A stretch of DNA of 34,243 nt from an uncultured Bacteroidaceae bacterium (GCA_905234605.1 CAJOIE010000016.1:1-34243), one strand, 5' to 3'. Positions 15,948 through 24,337 are shown, counted from the stretch's first letter. Translations and numbers: made by a program. Notes: generated from the sequence alone by a model not told the origin.

Positions 15948-16569
15948 GCGCACGGCAGTCCTTGATGCCGAGCAACGAGAGCCCCGAGGCCACGATGAGC
16001 GTGCCGCCCACGGTGATGATCTCAGCGACGAGGGCATCGGGTATGATGGGTCCGAACCACAAGGCCACTACATAGAACATGCCCTGCCAGCAGAAGAGCA
16101 CCGGTGCCGCCCATGCCATACCGAAACCGTAGGTGGCAGACAGCACGGCACTGGTGATGAGGTCGAGGGTGGCGTTGGTGTAGAGGAACGTGTTGTCGCC
16201 CTCAAGGGCACTGAGCATGGGGCCCACGATGCTGAACGTGCCTATGCAATAGAGCAGGATGCCTGTGCTCAGCCCCTTGGCAAGGCCGTCGGCAGTGGCA
16301 CCCATGCGATCCACCAATCGGTGGAAGCGGCCGTCGATGTCGAGCATCGTGCCCACGAGTGCGCCGAGGGCTATGCTCACAATGAAGAGCACAGGATATC
16401 GGCTCTGCGGCATGGTGCGCACCACGGCATTCACGCCAAGCGACAGCGATGCCAGGCCCATGGCGGTGTAGAGCGCACTCTGATACTGTTGCTTGATGCC
16501 GCGCTTGAGGCCTGCGCCTATGGCCGACCCTACGAGGATGGCGACGGTGTTTGTGATAGTGCCCAGCAT
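15877..16569 (-). CDS. DUF554 family membrane protein (YqgA-like)
   Basis: This 230-residue polytopic membrane protein aligns with the DUF554/YqgA family. It opens with LGTITNTVAILVGSAIGAGL, followed by the conserved GLASLSLG and GTMLDID stretches, and about seven hydrophobic segments ending in LLPALLVPVVWFLLVAGF. The family's role is unproven; a channel or transporter function is often suggested. The frame extends to 16641, but ATG 16569 leads directly into the conserved first helix. A promoter box lies at 16637-16630. The gene converges on the MFS gene with a 71-bp coding overlap. Confidence 0.88.
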   Translation of the reverse strand: MLGTITNTVAILVGSAIGAGLKRGIKQQYQSALYTAMGLASLSLGVNAVVRTMPQSRYPVLFIVSIALGALVGTMLDIDGRFHRLVDRMGATADGLAKGLSTGILLYCIGTFSIVGPMLSALEGDNTFLYTNATLDLITSAVLSATYGFGMAWAAPVLFCWQGMFYVVALWFGPIIPDALVAEIITVGGTLIVASGLSLLGIKDCRALNLLPALLVPVVWFLLVAGFGNA

Positions 16570-16629
16570 GAAGAGTGAGGTATGGTGTGTGTGAAGGCGT
16601 ATGCCACGCAGTCGCTGCATCGCCACGGG

Positions 16630-16637
16630 CAAAGATA
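16630..16637 (-). promoter_or_regulatory. Promoter of the DUF554 gene
   Basis: TATCTTTG on the minus strand fits the -7 consensus. The predicted start near 16624 leaves a leader of about 55 nt before ATG 16569. Confidence 0.55.
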
Positions 16638-16674
16638 ACACTCTCGAAGCGATACACCATCAGTCGCAAATGAC

Positions 16675-16682
16675 TATTTTTG
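16675..16682 (+). promoter_or_regulatory. Promoter of the alpha/beta hydrolase gene
   Basis: TATTTTTG on the plus strand, 22 nt before ATG 16705, implies a leader of about 16 nt. It is divergent from the DUF554 promoter 37 bp away. Confidence 0.55.
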
Positions 16683-16704
16683 TGCCCGAGCAAACCACTT
16701 CACT

Positions 16705-17526
16705 ATGCGACATCTCATCACACTGCTGCTCATGGCAGCCTCTGCCGCCGCTGCATCGGCCCGCATCGAGCGCATGACACTGCAAGGCCACCATGGCAAG
16801 CTCGTGGCCGAGCTCCAGACACCCGACGCCATGCCACGCCGCTGCCCCGTGGTCATCATCTGCCACGGGTTCACGGGCAACCGCAACGAGCGTCTGCACC
16901 GCCTCCTGGCCGATGCCCTCGAGCAGCAGGGCATAGCCAGCGTGCGCTTCGACTTCAACGGCCACGGCGAGAGCGAGGGAGCCTTCGAGCAGATGACCAT
17001 CCCCAACGAGATAGCCGACGCACGCTGTGTCTACGACGCCATACGTGCCGACGCGCGCTTTGGCCACATCGCCGTCACCGGCCACTCGCAGGGCGGCGTG
17101 GTGGCTGCCATGCTGGCGGGCACGCTGACACGCAAGGCACTGCGCGCCGTGGTGCTTTTCGCTCCGGCTGCCGTGATACGCGACGACGTCATACGCGGCA
17201 ACCTACTCATGCAGCCAGGCAACCACGGCGACCCGCTCGACCCGCCCGAGACCGTCGAAGTGTGGGGCCATCGCATCGGGCGTGACTATGTGACATCGGC
17301 TTTCTGGCTGCCTATCTATGAGACGGCAGCGGCCTACAAGGGCAAGGCATGCATCATCCACGGCACAGCCGACCGCGTGGTGCCCTACACCTACGGGCTC
17401 CGCTTCCATCAGCTGTGGCGAGGAAGCGAGTACCACCAGCTCGACCGCTACGACCACGGCTTCAACCCCGACCCCGAGCATGCCGCCACGCTGGCTGCCG
17501 CGTTCCTGGCAAAGGCCCTGCAGTGA
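16705..17526 (+). CDS. Secreted alpha/beta hydrolase, cinnamoyl (feruloyl) esterase-like
   Basis: This 273-residue exported hydrolase has a short signal peptide (LITLLLMAASAAAASA). The alpha/beta-hydrolase triad is visible: S128 in GHSQGG, D223 in GTADRVVP and H251 in YDHGF; HGFTGNRNE forms the oxyanion region. The order of motifs, including FDFNGHGESEG, MTIPNEIADA, LFAPAAVIRDD and LPIYETAAAY, closely follows cinnamoyl/feruloyl esterases such as Est1E of Butyrivibrio, which release hydroxycinnamates from plant cell-wall xylan. That fits the secreted GH16, GH2 and deacetylase in the same window. General carboxylesterase activity is the alternative. Confidence 0.85.
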   Translation: MRHLITLLLMAASAAAASARIERMTLQGHHGKLVAELQTPDAMPRRCPVVIICHGFTGNRNERLHRLLADALEQQGIASVRFDFNGHGESEGAFEQMTIPNEIADARCVYDAIRADARFGHIAVTGHSQGGVVAAMLAGTLTRKALRAVVLFAPAAVIRDDVIRGNLLMQPGNHGDPLDPPETVEVWGHRIGRDYVTSAFWLPIYETAAAYKGKACIIHGTADRVVPYTYGLRFHQLWRGSEYHQLDRYDHGFNPDPEHAATLAAAFLAKALQ

Positions 17527-17642
17527 CATCGCACGGCGAGTGACGGATGGGCTGTCTGTAGCCCTCCACAAATGAATAAGAGCACCCACTTGCAAAAAGA
17601 GAAGCATCTCCTATCGCACACTCTTAACCCTGCATCATTCAA

Positions 17643-17677
17643 CAAAAAGAGGAGCCTGTCTCACGACAGACCCCTCT
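17643..17677 (-). terminator. Intrinsic terminator of the small RNA
   Basis: On the minus strand a 13-bp stem (17677-17665 with 17660-17648, including two G-U pairs) closes on a GTGA tetraloop and is followed by a T-run (17648-17644). This is a textbook Rho-independent terminator, and it fixes the strand and the 3' end of the small RNA. Confidence 0.85.
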
Positions 17678-17711
17678 CCAATTAACCTTAAATCTAATAC
17701 CATGAAAAACA
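17643..17711 (-). ncRNA. Small RNA of about 65-70 nt with its own promoter and terminator
   Basis: A -7 box (17724-17717) is followed about 6 nt later by an unstructured U- and A-rich segment, GTGTTTTTCATGGTATTAG, then ATTTAAGGTTAATT, then the strong terminator hairpin. There is no credible ORF. From memory, this segment plus hairpin design recurs between genes in many Bacteroidales genomes, usually in several copies with a different hairpin stem each time. I cannot name a family with certainty. The unpaired U-rich part could base-pair with target mRNAs, or the RNA may be a regulatory decoy. The element is read directly; the family conservation is recollection. Confidence 0.7.
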
Positions 17712-17716
17712 CGATG

Positions 17717-17724
17717 CAAAAGTA
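17717..17724 (-). promoter_or_regulatory. Promoter of the small RNA
   Basis: TACTTTTG on the minus strand is a perfect -7 box. Together with the downstream terminator it defines a self-contained transcription unit. Confidence 0.7.
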
Positions 17725-17849
17725 GCATTATCCCTTTGTTTACGCCATTTCCACGCTGGTAGGCAGCTGCGGTTTAATATATTTTAAGACACCGCCAACC
17801 GCCATTCGCGGCAAGTGTTAAACAAATTAACTTGGTCTTTTCAGCAAAA

Positions 17850-18061
17850 CACATGCATGGACTTGCAGCAGCCTCGGCACAGCGACGGAAAACACCATGC
17901 AGGGTAACGCACAGGAGGGTGCACCCTCATATAGCCTGACCCTGCATGGTGATCAGAAAGACCATGCAGGGTAATCAACAGCACCATAAACGGCAAGAGA
18001 GCAGGACCATGCATGGCAGTCATGGAGATTATGCACGGTCAACGGAAAGGCTATGCACGGT
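17850..18061. repeat. Phased palindromic array C (22-23 bp period), longest array
   Basis: Centres lie at 17855.5, (17877.5 degenerate), 17899.5, 17921.5, 17944.5, 17966.5, 17988.5, 18011.5, 18033.5 and 18055.5: ten positions whose intervals are all 22 or 23. Core 12-mers include ACCATGCAGGGT at 17894 and 17961, ACCCTGCATGGT at 17939, the perfect palindrome AGGGTGCACCCT at 17916, ACCATAAACGGC at 17983, ACCATGCATGGC at 18006, ATTATGCACGGT at 18028 and GCTATGCACGGT at 18050. A further TGCA at 18100.5 is 45 bp (two periods) beyond. Neighbouring units in opposite sense form 12-bp inverted repeats. Confidence 0.88.
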
Positions 18062-18130
18062 GATGGGCTTGCTGCTTCAAGGCAGTGAAGGCCGTGCCTG
18101 CACGCCGCTCACTGACGGAGCGTGCGCAGG

Positions 18131-19309
18131 TCAGTCCACATACAGCACCAGGCCTTTCAGGTACTCGCCTTCAGGATGATAAATGTTTATAGGATGGTCG
18201 GCAGGCTGATGCAGCTGTGCGAGTATGCGCACGCGGCGCCCGCTCTGTGCCGCTGCCGTGAAGACGGCCATGCGAAACTGGTCCTTGCTCACGGCTTGCG
18301 AGCATGAGAACGTGAAAAGTATGCCCCCAGCCGCTATCTTCTCGAAGGCACGCGCGTTGAGCCGTGTGTAGCCCTTGATGGCATTGCGCAGGGCATCCTT
18401 GTGCTTGGCAAAGGCCGGCGGGTCGAGCACTATAAGGTCGTAGGCCGAGGGCTCCATCTGCTGGAGGAAGCGGAAAGCATCCTCGGCAAAAGCCTCGTGG
18501 CGGCCGTCGCCAGGGAAGTTGAGCTCTACATTGGCGCGCACCAAGTCGATGGCCTTAGAGGAGCTGTCCACACTATGCACGACCTGTGCGCCTCCGCGCA
18601 GCGCATACACCGAGAAGCCGCCCGTGTAGCAGAACATGTTGAGCACACGGCGCCCTGAGGCATAGTGCTCCAGCAGGCTGCGGTTGTCGCGCTGGTCGAC
18701 AAAGAAGCCCGTCTTCTGCCCTCGCAGCCAGTCGATGTGGAAGCGCAGACCGTTCTCCACGGCCACGTCGTCGGCATCGCCACCGAGCAGGAACTCGTTC
18801 TCCTGCCCGAGGTCGGCCTTGAAGGGCAGCGTGGTCTCGCTCTTGTAGTATATGTTGCGCAACTCGGGCATCACTGCCTTGAGGGCAGCTGCCACCTCAT
18901 GGCGTGCCTCATGCATGCCCACGCTGTGAGCCTGCATCACGGCCGTGGCACCATACACGTCGACCACCAGTCCGGGCAGATTGTCGCCCTCGCCATGCAC
19001 GAGGCGGAAGGTGTTGTTGTCGCTGCGGCCTGCCACGCCCATGGCGCGACGCACGTCGAGTGCCACGGCCAGACGCTGCTGCCAGAAACGGCCGTCGATG
19101 CTCTCGTCGGCAAACGTGAGCACACGCACGGCAATGGAGCCCACCTGCCAGTGGCCTATGGCGATGAACGTGCCGTCAGCAGCGAGCACACGGGCCAGCT
19201 CACCCTCGGATGGATGGTCGCTGATATGCTGGATGGCTCCTGAGAAAACCCAGGGATGGAAACGGCGCAAGGACTCTTCCTTGCCGCGCTTGAGATGAAT
19301 GGTAATCAA
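18131..19309 (-). CDS. rlmI: 23S rRNA (cytosine-C5) methyltransferase RlmI-type
   Basis: This 392-residue SAM-dependent methyltransferase matches the RlmI/YccW family. An N-terminal PUA RNA-binding domain (about 1-75, with RRFHPWVFSGAI) is followed by a central EEHEA-like region and a Rossmann methyltransferase domain with NMFCYTGGFSVYAL (SAM site), DLIVLDPPAFAK and FSCSQAV. The E. coli enzyme makes m5C1962 in 23S rRNA. The start must be TTG at 19309: an in-frame TAA lies five codons upstream and no ATG occurs before about residue 90, while homology begins at once. It follows the RNase D-like gene by 45 bp and is probably co-transcribed. Confidence 0.9.
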   Translation of the reverse strand: MITIHLKRGKEESLRRFHPWVFSGAIQHISDHPSEGELARVLAADGTFIAIGHWQVGSIAVRVLTFADESIDGRFWQQRLAVALDVRRAMGVAGRSDNNTFRLVHGEGDNLPGLVVDVYGATAVMQAHSVGMHEARHEVAAALKAVMPELRNIYYKSETTLPFKADLGQENEFLLGGDADDVAVENGLRFHIDWLRGQKTGFFVDQRDNRSLLEHYASGRRVLNMFCYTGGFSVYALRGGAQVVHSVDSSSKAIDLVRANVELNFPGDGRHEAFAEDAFRFLQQMEPSAYDLIVLDPPAFAKHKDALRNAIKGYTRLNARAFEKIAAGGILFTFSCSQAVSKDQFRMAVFTAAAQSGRRVRILAQLHQPADHPINIYHPEGEYLKGLVLYVD

Positions 19310-19354
19310 GGTGAGAGGGGGTTAACGGAAGCTTCGACTATAAGCTGGGTGATA

Positions 19355-19969
19355 CTATTGTGATGCGACAAGGGCATATTCGCGCGTGGTTAGCAGACGC
19401 GTTATCTCGTCGTAGAGCTGCAGGCAGGCCCAGGCATCGGTGGCGGCATAGCGCTTCTGGGCTTCGCTGAGCACGTCGGCCTCCCAGTTCGAGAGCCGTT
19501 GCTTCTTCGATATTTTCTGGCCGAAGAGGTTGGCATAGAGCTTCTGGAGACTCATGTCCTCAATGCCCAGCCGCGTGACGTAGTGCTGCAGCTCCAGGTC
19601 GTTGCAAGGCTCAAAGTCGGCACGCCGCCGCAGCTGGGCCCAGTCGTCGTGGAGCGAGAGCCCCACCTTCTGCACTGCACGGTCGGTGAACAGCTCCACT
19701 ATGCACCTGGGCAGACCTATGGCATTCAGGCGGAAGAGGAAGCATATCTCCGGAGCCGACACCTGAAGGAGCGACACGCTGTGCATGGCACCAGGACGGA
19801 ACGAGGGGCGCGTCTCTGTGTCAAGCCCCAGGCGGGGAAACGTGCGCAGGAAACTCACCGCGCGCTGCGCCTCGCCCTCACTCTGAATGACAACGATGCG
19901 GCCTTCGAAGAGCACACGCGGCAGGCCTGCGATAGTTTCCTTGGCAAAACGGGAGTATATGGTCTTCAC
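19355..19969 (-). CDS. RNase D-like 3'-5' exonuclease (DEDDy)
   Basis: This 204-residue protein consists of a single DEDDy exonuclease domain with no HRDC domain, typical of the short Bacteroidetes family. Acidic catalytic motifs are visible: Exo I as LGLDTETRPSF, Exo II within VGLSLHDDWAQL and the following ELQHYV, and Exo III as YAATDAWAC (Y-x3-D). It probably trims RNA 3' ends. The initiator appears to be GTG at 19969: no ATG is in frame upstream to the predicted transcription start near 20016, and homology begins a few residues in. It heads an operon with rlmI. Confidence 0.85.
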   Translation of the reverse strand: MKTIYSRFAKETIAGLPRVLFEGRIVVIQSEGEAQRAVSFLRTFPRLGLDTETRPSFRPGAMHSVSLLQVSAPEICFLFRLNAIGLPRCIVELFTDRAVQKVGLSLHDDWAQLRRRADFEPCNDLELQHYVTRLGIEDMSLQKLYANLFGQKISKKQRLSNWEADVLSEAQKRYAATDAWACLQLYDEITRLLTTREYALVASQ

Positions 19970-20021
19970 GGAACGTACAGTATGGATGTCAGCATATTGC
20001 GAGATGGCTGCAAAAAGCGCA

Positions 20022-20029
20022 CAAAAATA
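20022..20029 (-). promoter_or_regulatory. Promoter of the exonuclease-rlmI operon
   Basis: TATTTTTG on the minus strand fits TAnnTTTG, with a predicted start near 20016 and a leader of about 46 nt. A small inverted repeat, GTGCT/AGCAC (20030-20042), separates it from the divergent ftsK promoter. Confidence 0.55.
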
Positions 20030-20062
20030 GTGCTTTTAGCACAATCCGACACTTTTTGTCCT

Positions 20063-20070
20063 TACATTTG
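20063..20070 (+). promoter_or_regulatory. Promoter of the ftsK operon
   Basis: TACATTTG on the plus strand, 20 nt before ATG 20091, predicts a leader of about 15 nt. Confidence 0.6.
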
Positions 20071-20090
20071 CGAAAGGAATAGCAAGGAAC

Positions 20091-22637
20091 ATGCCTAAGA
20101 CACAACGTAACTCACAACCGACAAGCAGACAGCGCGCCACAAACTCCAAGCCATGCACCACAACCAAGGCAGCAGCCCGCGGACAGCAGCCCGAGACAGT
20201 GAACTGGCAGGAGAAAGCGCAGATAATCATCGGTGCCATATTGCTGGGACTGACCATCTTCACGGCTGTCAGCTTCGCATCATACATCAGCACAGGCGCA
20301 GCCGACGACAAACTCATCCACGGCAACTGCGTAACCGACATACAAGCACACAACATGATGGGCATACTCGGTGCCAAGTGGGCATGCTGGTGGATTAACG
20401 GATGCCTGGGCTTCGGCGCATTCGGGCTGCCAATACTCATGCTCGTGAGCGCACTGCGCGTGCTGCCCATAGCACTGAAGCTGAGATGGTGGAAATGGCT
20501 CGTGCACCTGGAACTGCTCACGCTCTGGACAAGCATAGCCTGCGACCTCTGCTTCCGCACAGCGTTCAGCACATCGCACATCTCTCCTGGCGGAAAACTG
20601 GGCACAGCCATCGTCGATGCACTGGACACACACACCGGCACGCCCTTCGTGGCATGGATGCTGGTGCTGATAAGCATGCTCACCTACCTGCTCATAGTGA
20701 GCAGCCACACCATCAAGGTGATACGCATGCTGCTCAACCCCGTGGACACCATGCACGACCTCAAGCACCGCTATCCGCTGCTCGCACAGATAGTCACGCT
20801 CTGCAAACGCAGCCGGCTGAAAAGCCAGGGCAAGGAGCCGGCAGAGATGCCGCAGACAGCCGGCGCAGAGCCTGCAAGCAGCGTGCAAGCAGATGCAACC
20901 GACATCGTGGCCGACGACATACCCGACGCCATCGTGGCCACCGAGGACAGCGGCGAGAGCACCGACGACACATCGTGGATCAATGTAGCCACCGAGCCCG
21001 ACATCACCGCTCACGACGACAACACCCCTGCCGATGCCGGCACGCCTGATACGCCCTTCGAGATTGACCCCATACACGAAGAGCCGCAAGCCGACCCGAA
21101 GGGAGTGGCAGCACTCGAGCCCTACGACCCTAAACTCGACCTCGAGAACTACCGCTACCCCACCCTCGACCTGCTCAAGCACTACGACATAGACGCCAAC
21201 GCAGCCATCGACTATGAGGAACAGACCAAGAACAAAGACCAGATTGTGGGTGTGCTGCGCAATTTCGGTGTCGAGATAGCCTCCATACGAGCCACCGTAG
21301 GCCCTACCATCACACTCTATGAGATAACACCGGCACCAGGTGTGCGCATATCCAAGATACGCAACCTGGAGGACGACATAGCCCTGTCGCTCGCCGCCCT
21401 TGGCATACGCATCATAGCACCCATACCCGGCAAGGGCACAATAGGCATCGAGGTGCCCAACACCAAGCCGCAGATAGTATCCATGGAAAGCATCCTCAAC
21501 AACAAGAAGTTCCAGGAGACAACCATGGAGCTGCCCATGGCACTGGGCAAGACCATAACCAACGAGGTCTACATGGCCGACCTGACCAAGATGCCGCACC
21601 TGCTCGTGGCAGGTGCCACCGGACAAGGCAAGTCGGTAGGCCTGAACGCCATCATAACCTCCTTATTATATAAGAAGCACCCAGCCGAGCTCAAGCTCGT
21701 GATGGTGGACCCCAAGAAGGTGGAGTTCAGCATTTACTCACCCATCATCAACCACTTCCTGGCACAGATAGAGGACGACGACGACGAGCCCATCATCACC
21801 GATGTGCAGAAGGTGATTAACACGCTCAAGAGCCTATGCGTGGAGATGGACACGCGCTACGACCTGCTCAAGCGGGCACGTGCACGCAACATCAAGGAGT
21901 ACAACGAGAAGTTCCGCAACAGGCAGCTCAATCCCGAGCATGGCCACCACTTCATGCCCTACATCGTGGTCATCATCGACGAGTTCGGCGACCTGATAAT
22001 GACGGCAGGCAAGGAGATAGAGCTGCCCATAGCACGCATCGCACAGCTGGCACGCGCCGTGGGCATACACATGATAATAGCCACCCAACGCCCCACCACC
22101 AACATCATCACCGGCACCATCAAGGCCAACTTCCCCGCACGCATGGCCTTCAAGGTGAGTGCCATGGTGGACTCGCGCACCATCCTCGACCGCCCCGGTG
22201 CCAACCAGCTCGTGGGCAAGGGCGACATGCTCTTCCTTGCCGGCAACGAGCCTATCCGCGTGCAGTGCGCCTTCGTGGACACACCCGAAGTGGAGCGCAT
22301 CTGCAGCTTCATCGCCACACAGCAGGGCTACCTGAGGCCCTTTGCACTGCCGCGTCCTCCCATTGACGATGCCGGCATGTCGGACGGTGCTGCCGACGTC
22401 GACGTGAAGCACCTCGACCCCATGTTCGCCGAGGCAGCACGCCTCATCGTCACCTCACAGCAAGGCTCCACCTCACTCATACAGCGCAAGTTTGCCATAG
22501 GCTACAACCGCGCCGGCCGCCTCATGGACCAGCTGGAGCGGATGGGCGTGGTGGGTCCGCAACAAGGCTCCAAGCCCCGCGACGTGCTCATACAGGATGA
22601 GACATCTCTCGAGGCTCTGCTCAACAACATCGGGTAG
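20091..22637 (+). CDS. ftsK: DNA translocase FtsK/SpoIIIE
   Basis: This 848-residue divisome ATPase pumps DNA at the closing septum and helps resolve chromosome dimers. It has four or five N-terminal TM helices (about residues 45-210), an acidic, Thr/Asp/Ala-rich linker (about 250-345), the alpha/beta motor domain with Walker A GATGQGKS (508-515) and Walker B VIIDEFGDL (D630, E631), RPTTNIITGTIKANFPARMAFKV, and a C-terminal gamma winged-helix domain that reads the polar KOPS-type sequences (AARLIVTSQQGSTSLIQRKF). The length is normal for Bacteroidetes FtsK. It is followed by lolA-like and trxB genes, an order I recognise from other Bacteroidales. Confidence 0.97.
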   Translation: MPKTQRNSQPTSRQRATNSKPCTTTKAAARGQQPETVNWQEKAQIIIGAILLGLTIFTAVSFASYISTGAADDKLIHGNCVTDIQAHNMMGILGAKWACWWINGCLGFGAFGLPILMLVSALRVLPIALKLRWWKWLVHLELLTLWTSIACDLCFRTAFSTSHISPGGKLGTAIVDALDTHTGTPFVAWMLVLISMLTYLLIVSSHTIKVIRMLLNPVDTMHDLKHRYPLLAQIVTLCKRSRLKSQGKEPAEMPQTAGAEPASSVQADATDIVADDIPDAIVATEDSGESTDDTSWINVATEPDITAHDDNTPADAGTPDTPFEIDPIHEEPQADPKGVAALEPYDPKLDLENYRYPTLDLLKHYDIDANAAIDYEEQTKNKDQIVGVLRNFGVEIASIRATVGPTITLYEITPAPGVRISKIRNLEDDIALSLAALGIRIIAPIPGKGTIGIEVPNTKPQIVSMESILNNKKFQETTMELPMALGKTITNEVYMADLTKMPHLLVAGATGQGKSVGLNAIITSLLYKKHPAELKLVMVDPKKVEFSIYSPIINHFLAQIEDDDDEPIITDVQKVINTLKSLCVEMDTRYDLLKRARARNIKEYNEKFRNRQLNPEHGHHFMPYIVVIIDEFGDLIMTAGKEIELPIARIAQLARAVGIHMIIATQRPTTNIITGTIKANFPARMAFKVSAMVDSRTILDRPGANQLVGKGDMLFLAGNEPIRVQCAFVDTPEVERICSFIATQQGYLRPFALPRPPIDDAGMSDGAADVDVKHLDPMFAEAARLIVTSQQGSTSLIQRKFAIGYNRAGRLMDQLERMGVVGPQQGSKPRDVLIQDETSLEALLNNIG

Positions 22638-22709
22638 CAGCCACACGCGCCTTTGCCGGCAAGCGGCATACCCACTACATGCATACACCATCAACACACA
22701 TCAGCCATT

Positions 22710-23342
22710 ATGAGACACACTCTAAGCATACTCCTCGCCGCTGCCATGCTGCTGCCTTGCAACGTCATGGCACAGAGTGCCCGCAAGGTGCTCGATGCAG
22801 CAGCCGGCCGCCTGACAGGCGAAGGCGGCGTGGTGGCACAGTTCAAGGCCACAGCCTTCACCGGCACGGTGCCGCAGGAAGAGGTCACCGGCACACTACG
22901 CATGAACGGCGCGAGGTTCCACATGCAGACGGCACAGATGCAGGCTTGGTTCGACGGCACGACCGAGTGGACACTGCTCACCGACACCCGCGAGGTCAAC
23001 ATCGCCGAGCCCACCGAGGAAGAGCTGGCAGCCATCAACCCCACCACGCTCATCGGCATATACAAGAAAGGCTATGCCGCCAGCATCTCGTCGGCCACCC
23101 TGCGCGGGCGAGCCACCCACGTGGTGCACCTTATAGCCAAGCGCAAGGACATGCCTTTCACGGAAATCTACGTCGATGTGGACAAGGGCACCAACGACCC
23201 GCTCTGCATCCGTGCCAAGCGCGATGGCAACTGGCTGCGTCTGTCGCTTCTCTCCATCCAGACGCGGCAGGACTTGCCTGCATCGGCCTTCACCTTCCCC
23301 GCCAACGACTTCCCCGGCGTGGAGGTAATAGACTTGCGTTAA
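22710..23342 (+). CDS. LolA-like outer-membrane lipoprotein carrier
   Basis: This 210-residue periplasmic protein has a signal peptide (HTLSILLAAAMLLPCNVMAQ). The mature part has the half-open beta-barrel pattern of the LolA/LolB fold: VVAQFKATAFTG, GTLRMNGARFHMQTAQMQAWFDGTTEW, and a final FTFPANDFPGVEVIDLR strand. LolA carries lipoproteins from the inner-membrane LolCDE complex to the outer membrane, and a LolC/E-like permease is encoded at 29.2-28.0 kb. The frame is open upstream to a TTG at 22653, but ATG 22710 starts the signal peptide. It lies 72 bp after ftsK and 24 bp before trxB. Confidence 0.85.
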   Translation: MRHTLSILLAAAMLLPCNVMAQSARKVLDAAAGRLTGEGGVVAQFKATAFTGTVPQEEVTGTLRMNGARFHMQTAQMQAWFDGTTEWTLLTDTREVNIAEPTEEELAAINPTTLIGIYKKGYAASISSATLRGRATHVVHLIAKRKDMPFTEIYVDVDKGTNDPLCIRAKRDGNWLRLSLLSIQTRQDLPASAFTFPANDFPGVEVIDLR

Positions 23343-23366
23343 CCCTGACGCCATAATCCACACACC

Positions 23367-24308
23367 ATGCAACACCATCAGCTTGTCATTCTCGGCAGCG
23401 GTCCCGCAGGCTACACTGCCGCCATCTATGCAGGGCGCGCCGGCCTCTCACCAGTGCTATACGAAGGTCTCCAGCCCGGCGGCCAGCTCACCACGACCAC
23501 CGAGGTCGAAAACTATCCCGGCTTTGCCGAAGGCATCGATGCCAACGAGCTCATGGATGCCATGCGGCAGCAGGCCGTGCGTTTCGGTGCCGACATACGC
23601 CAGGCAGCCGCCGTGCGCAGCGACCTCTCCGCCCGCCCCTATCACCTGTGGTTTGACGACTCGAGCGAGCTCACCTGCGATGCCCTCATCATAGCCACCG
23701 GTGCCACGGCCAAATACCTCGGGCTGGCCGACGAGGACAAGTATCGCGGCTCCGGTGTCTCGGCCTGTGCCACCTGCGACGGTTTCTTCTACCGCAACAA
23801 GACGGTGGCCGTGGTGGGCGGCGGCGATACGGCCTGCGAGGAAGCCACCTATCTGGCAGGTCTCGCCGCGAAGGTCTACCTCATCGTGCGCAAGCCCTTC
23901 CTGCGTGCTTCGCAGATAATGCAGGAGCGCGTGCTCGCCAACACCAAGATCGACGTTCTCTTCGAGCACAACACCGAGGGTCTCTATGGCACCGACGGCG
24001 TGGAAGGCGCGCATGTGGTGCACCGCAAGGGCGAGGCCGACGAGCGCCACTACGACCTGCCCATCGACGGTTTCTTCCTTGCCATCGGCCACAAGCCCAA
24101 CTCCGATGTGTTCAAGCCCTGGGTGCAGACCGACGCTACGGGCTATATCATCACCGAAGGCTCGTCGCCGCGCACGGGTCTTCCTGGAGTGTATGCCGCC
24201 GGCGATGTTGCCGACCCCCACTACCGTCAGGCCATAGTGGCCGCCGGCAGCGGTGCCAAGGCAGCCATTGAGGCCGAGAAGTATCTCGGCACGCTGGCGG
24301 GCAAGTGA
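23367..24308 (+). CDS. trxB: Thioredoxin-disulfide reductase
   Basis: This 313-residue FAD/NADPH enzyme reduces thioredoxin. It has the FAD-binding GSGPAGYTAAIYAGRAG at residues 9-25, the redox-active CATC (C134, C137), the NADPH-binding VVGGGDTACEEA (about 150-161) and the second FAD motif GVYAAGDVADPHYRQ. Full length is normal. It is the third gene of the ftsK-lolA-trxB unit. Confidence 0.97.
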   Translation: MQHHQLVILGSGPAGYTAAIYAGRAGLSPVLYEGLQPGGQLTTTTEVENYPGFAEGIDANELMDAMRQQAVRFGADIRQAAAVRSDLSARPYHLWFDDSSELTCDALIIATGATAKYLGLADEDKYRGSGVSACATCDGFFYRNKTVAVVGGGDTACEEATYLAGLAAKVYLIVRKPFLRASQIMQERVLANTKIDVLFEHNTEGLYGTDGVEGAHVVHRKGEADERHYDLPIDGFFLAIGHKPNSDVFKPWVQTDATGYIITEGSSPRTGLPGVYAAGDVADPHYRQAIVAAGSGAKAAIEAEKYLGTLAGK

Positions 24309-24337
24309 AGCACGAATAAGCAGAAGCGATACACGCC

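Larger units (their letters stand above)
17527..18130. other. Gene-free 604-bp region
   Basis: No protein-coding frame with recognisable content is present between the hydrolase and rlmI. The region holds, from left to right: a short GGGCT/AGCCC stem after the hydrolase (from about 17547), the minus-strand small RNA with its terminator and promoter (17643-17724), an AT-richer unassigned stretch (about 17726-17849), and repeat array C (17850-18061, fading out by about 18106). Confidence 0.7.

Noticed and set aside
17702..17725. A seven-codon ORF (MKNTMQK) on the plus strand
   Set aside because: It is the complement of the small-RNA promoter and 5' end; the minus-strand promoter and terminator explain the sequence better.
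17850..18061. Repeat array C (and A, B, D) as a CRISPR array
   Set aside because: The conserved part is only about 12 bp and palindromic, the linkers are 10-11 bp, units decay and flip, and no cas gene is present.
20280..21626. A 448-codon open frame on the minus strand
   Set aside because: It lies wholly inside ftsK, antisense, with a low-complexity composition (His, Gly, Tyr, Val-rich) typical of a GC-rich shadow frame.
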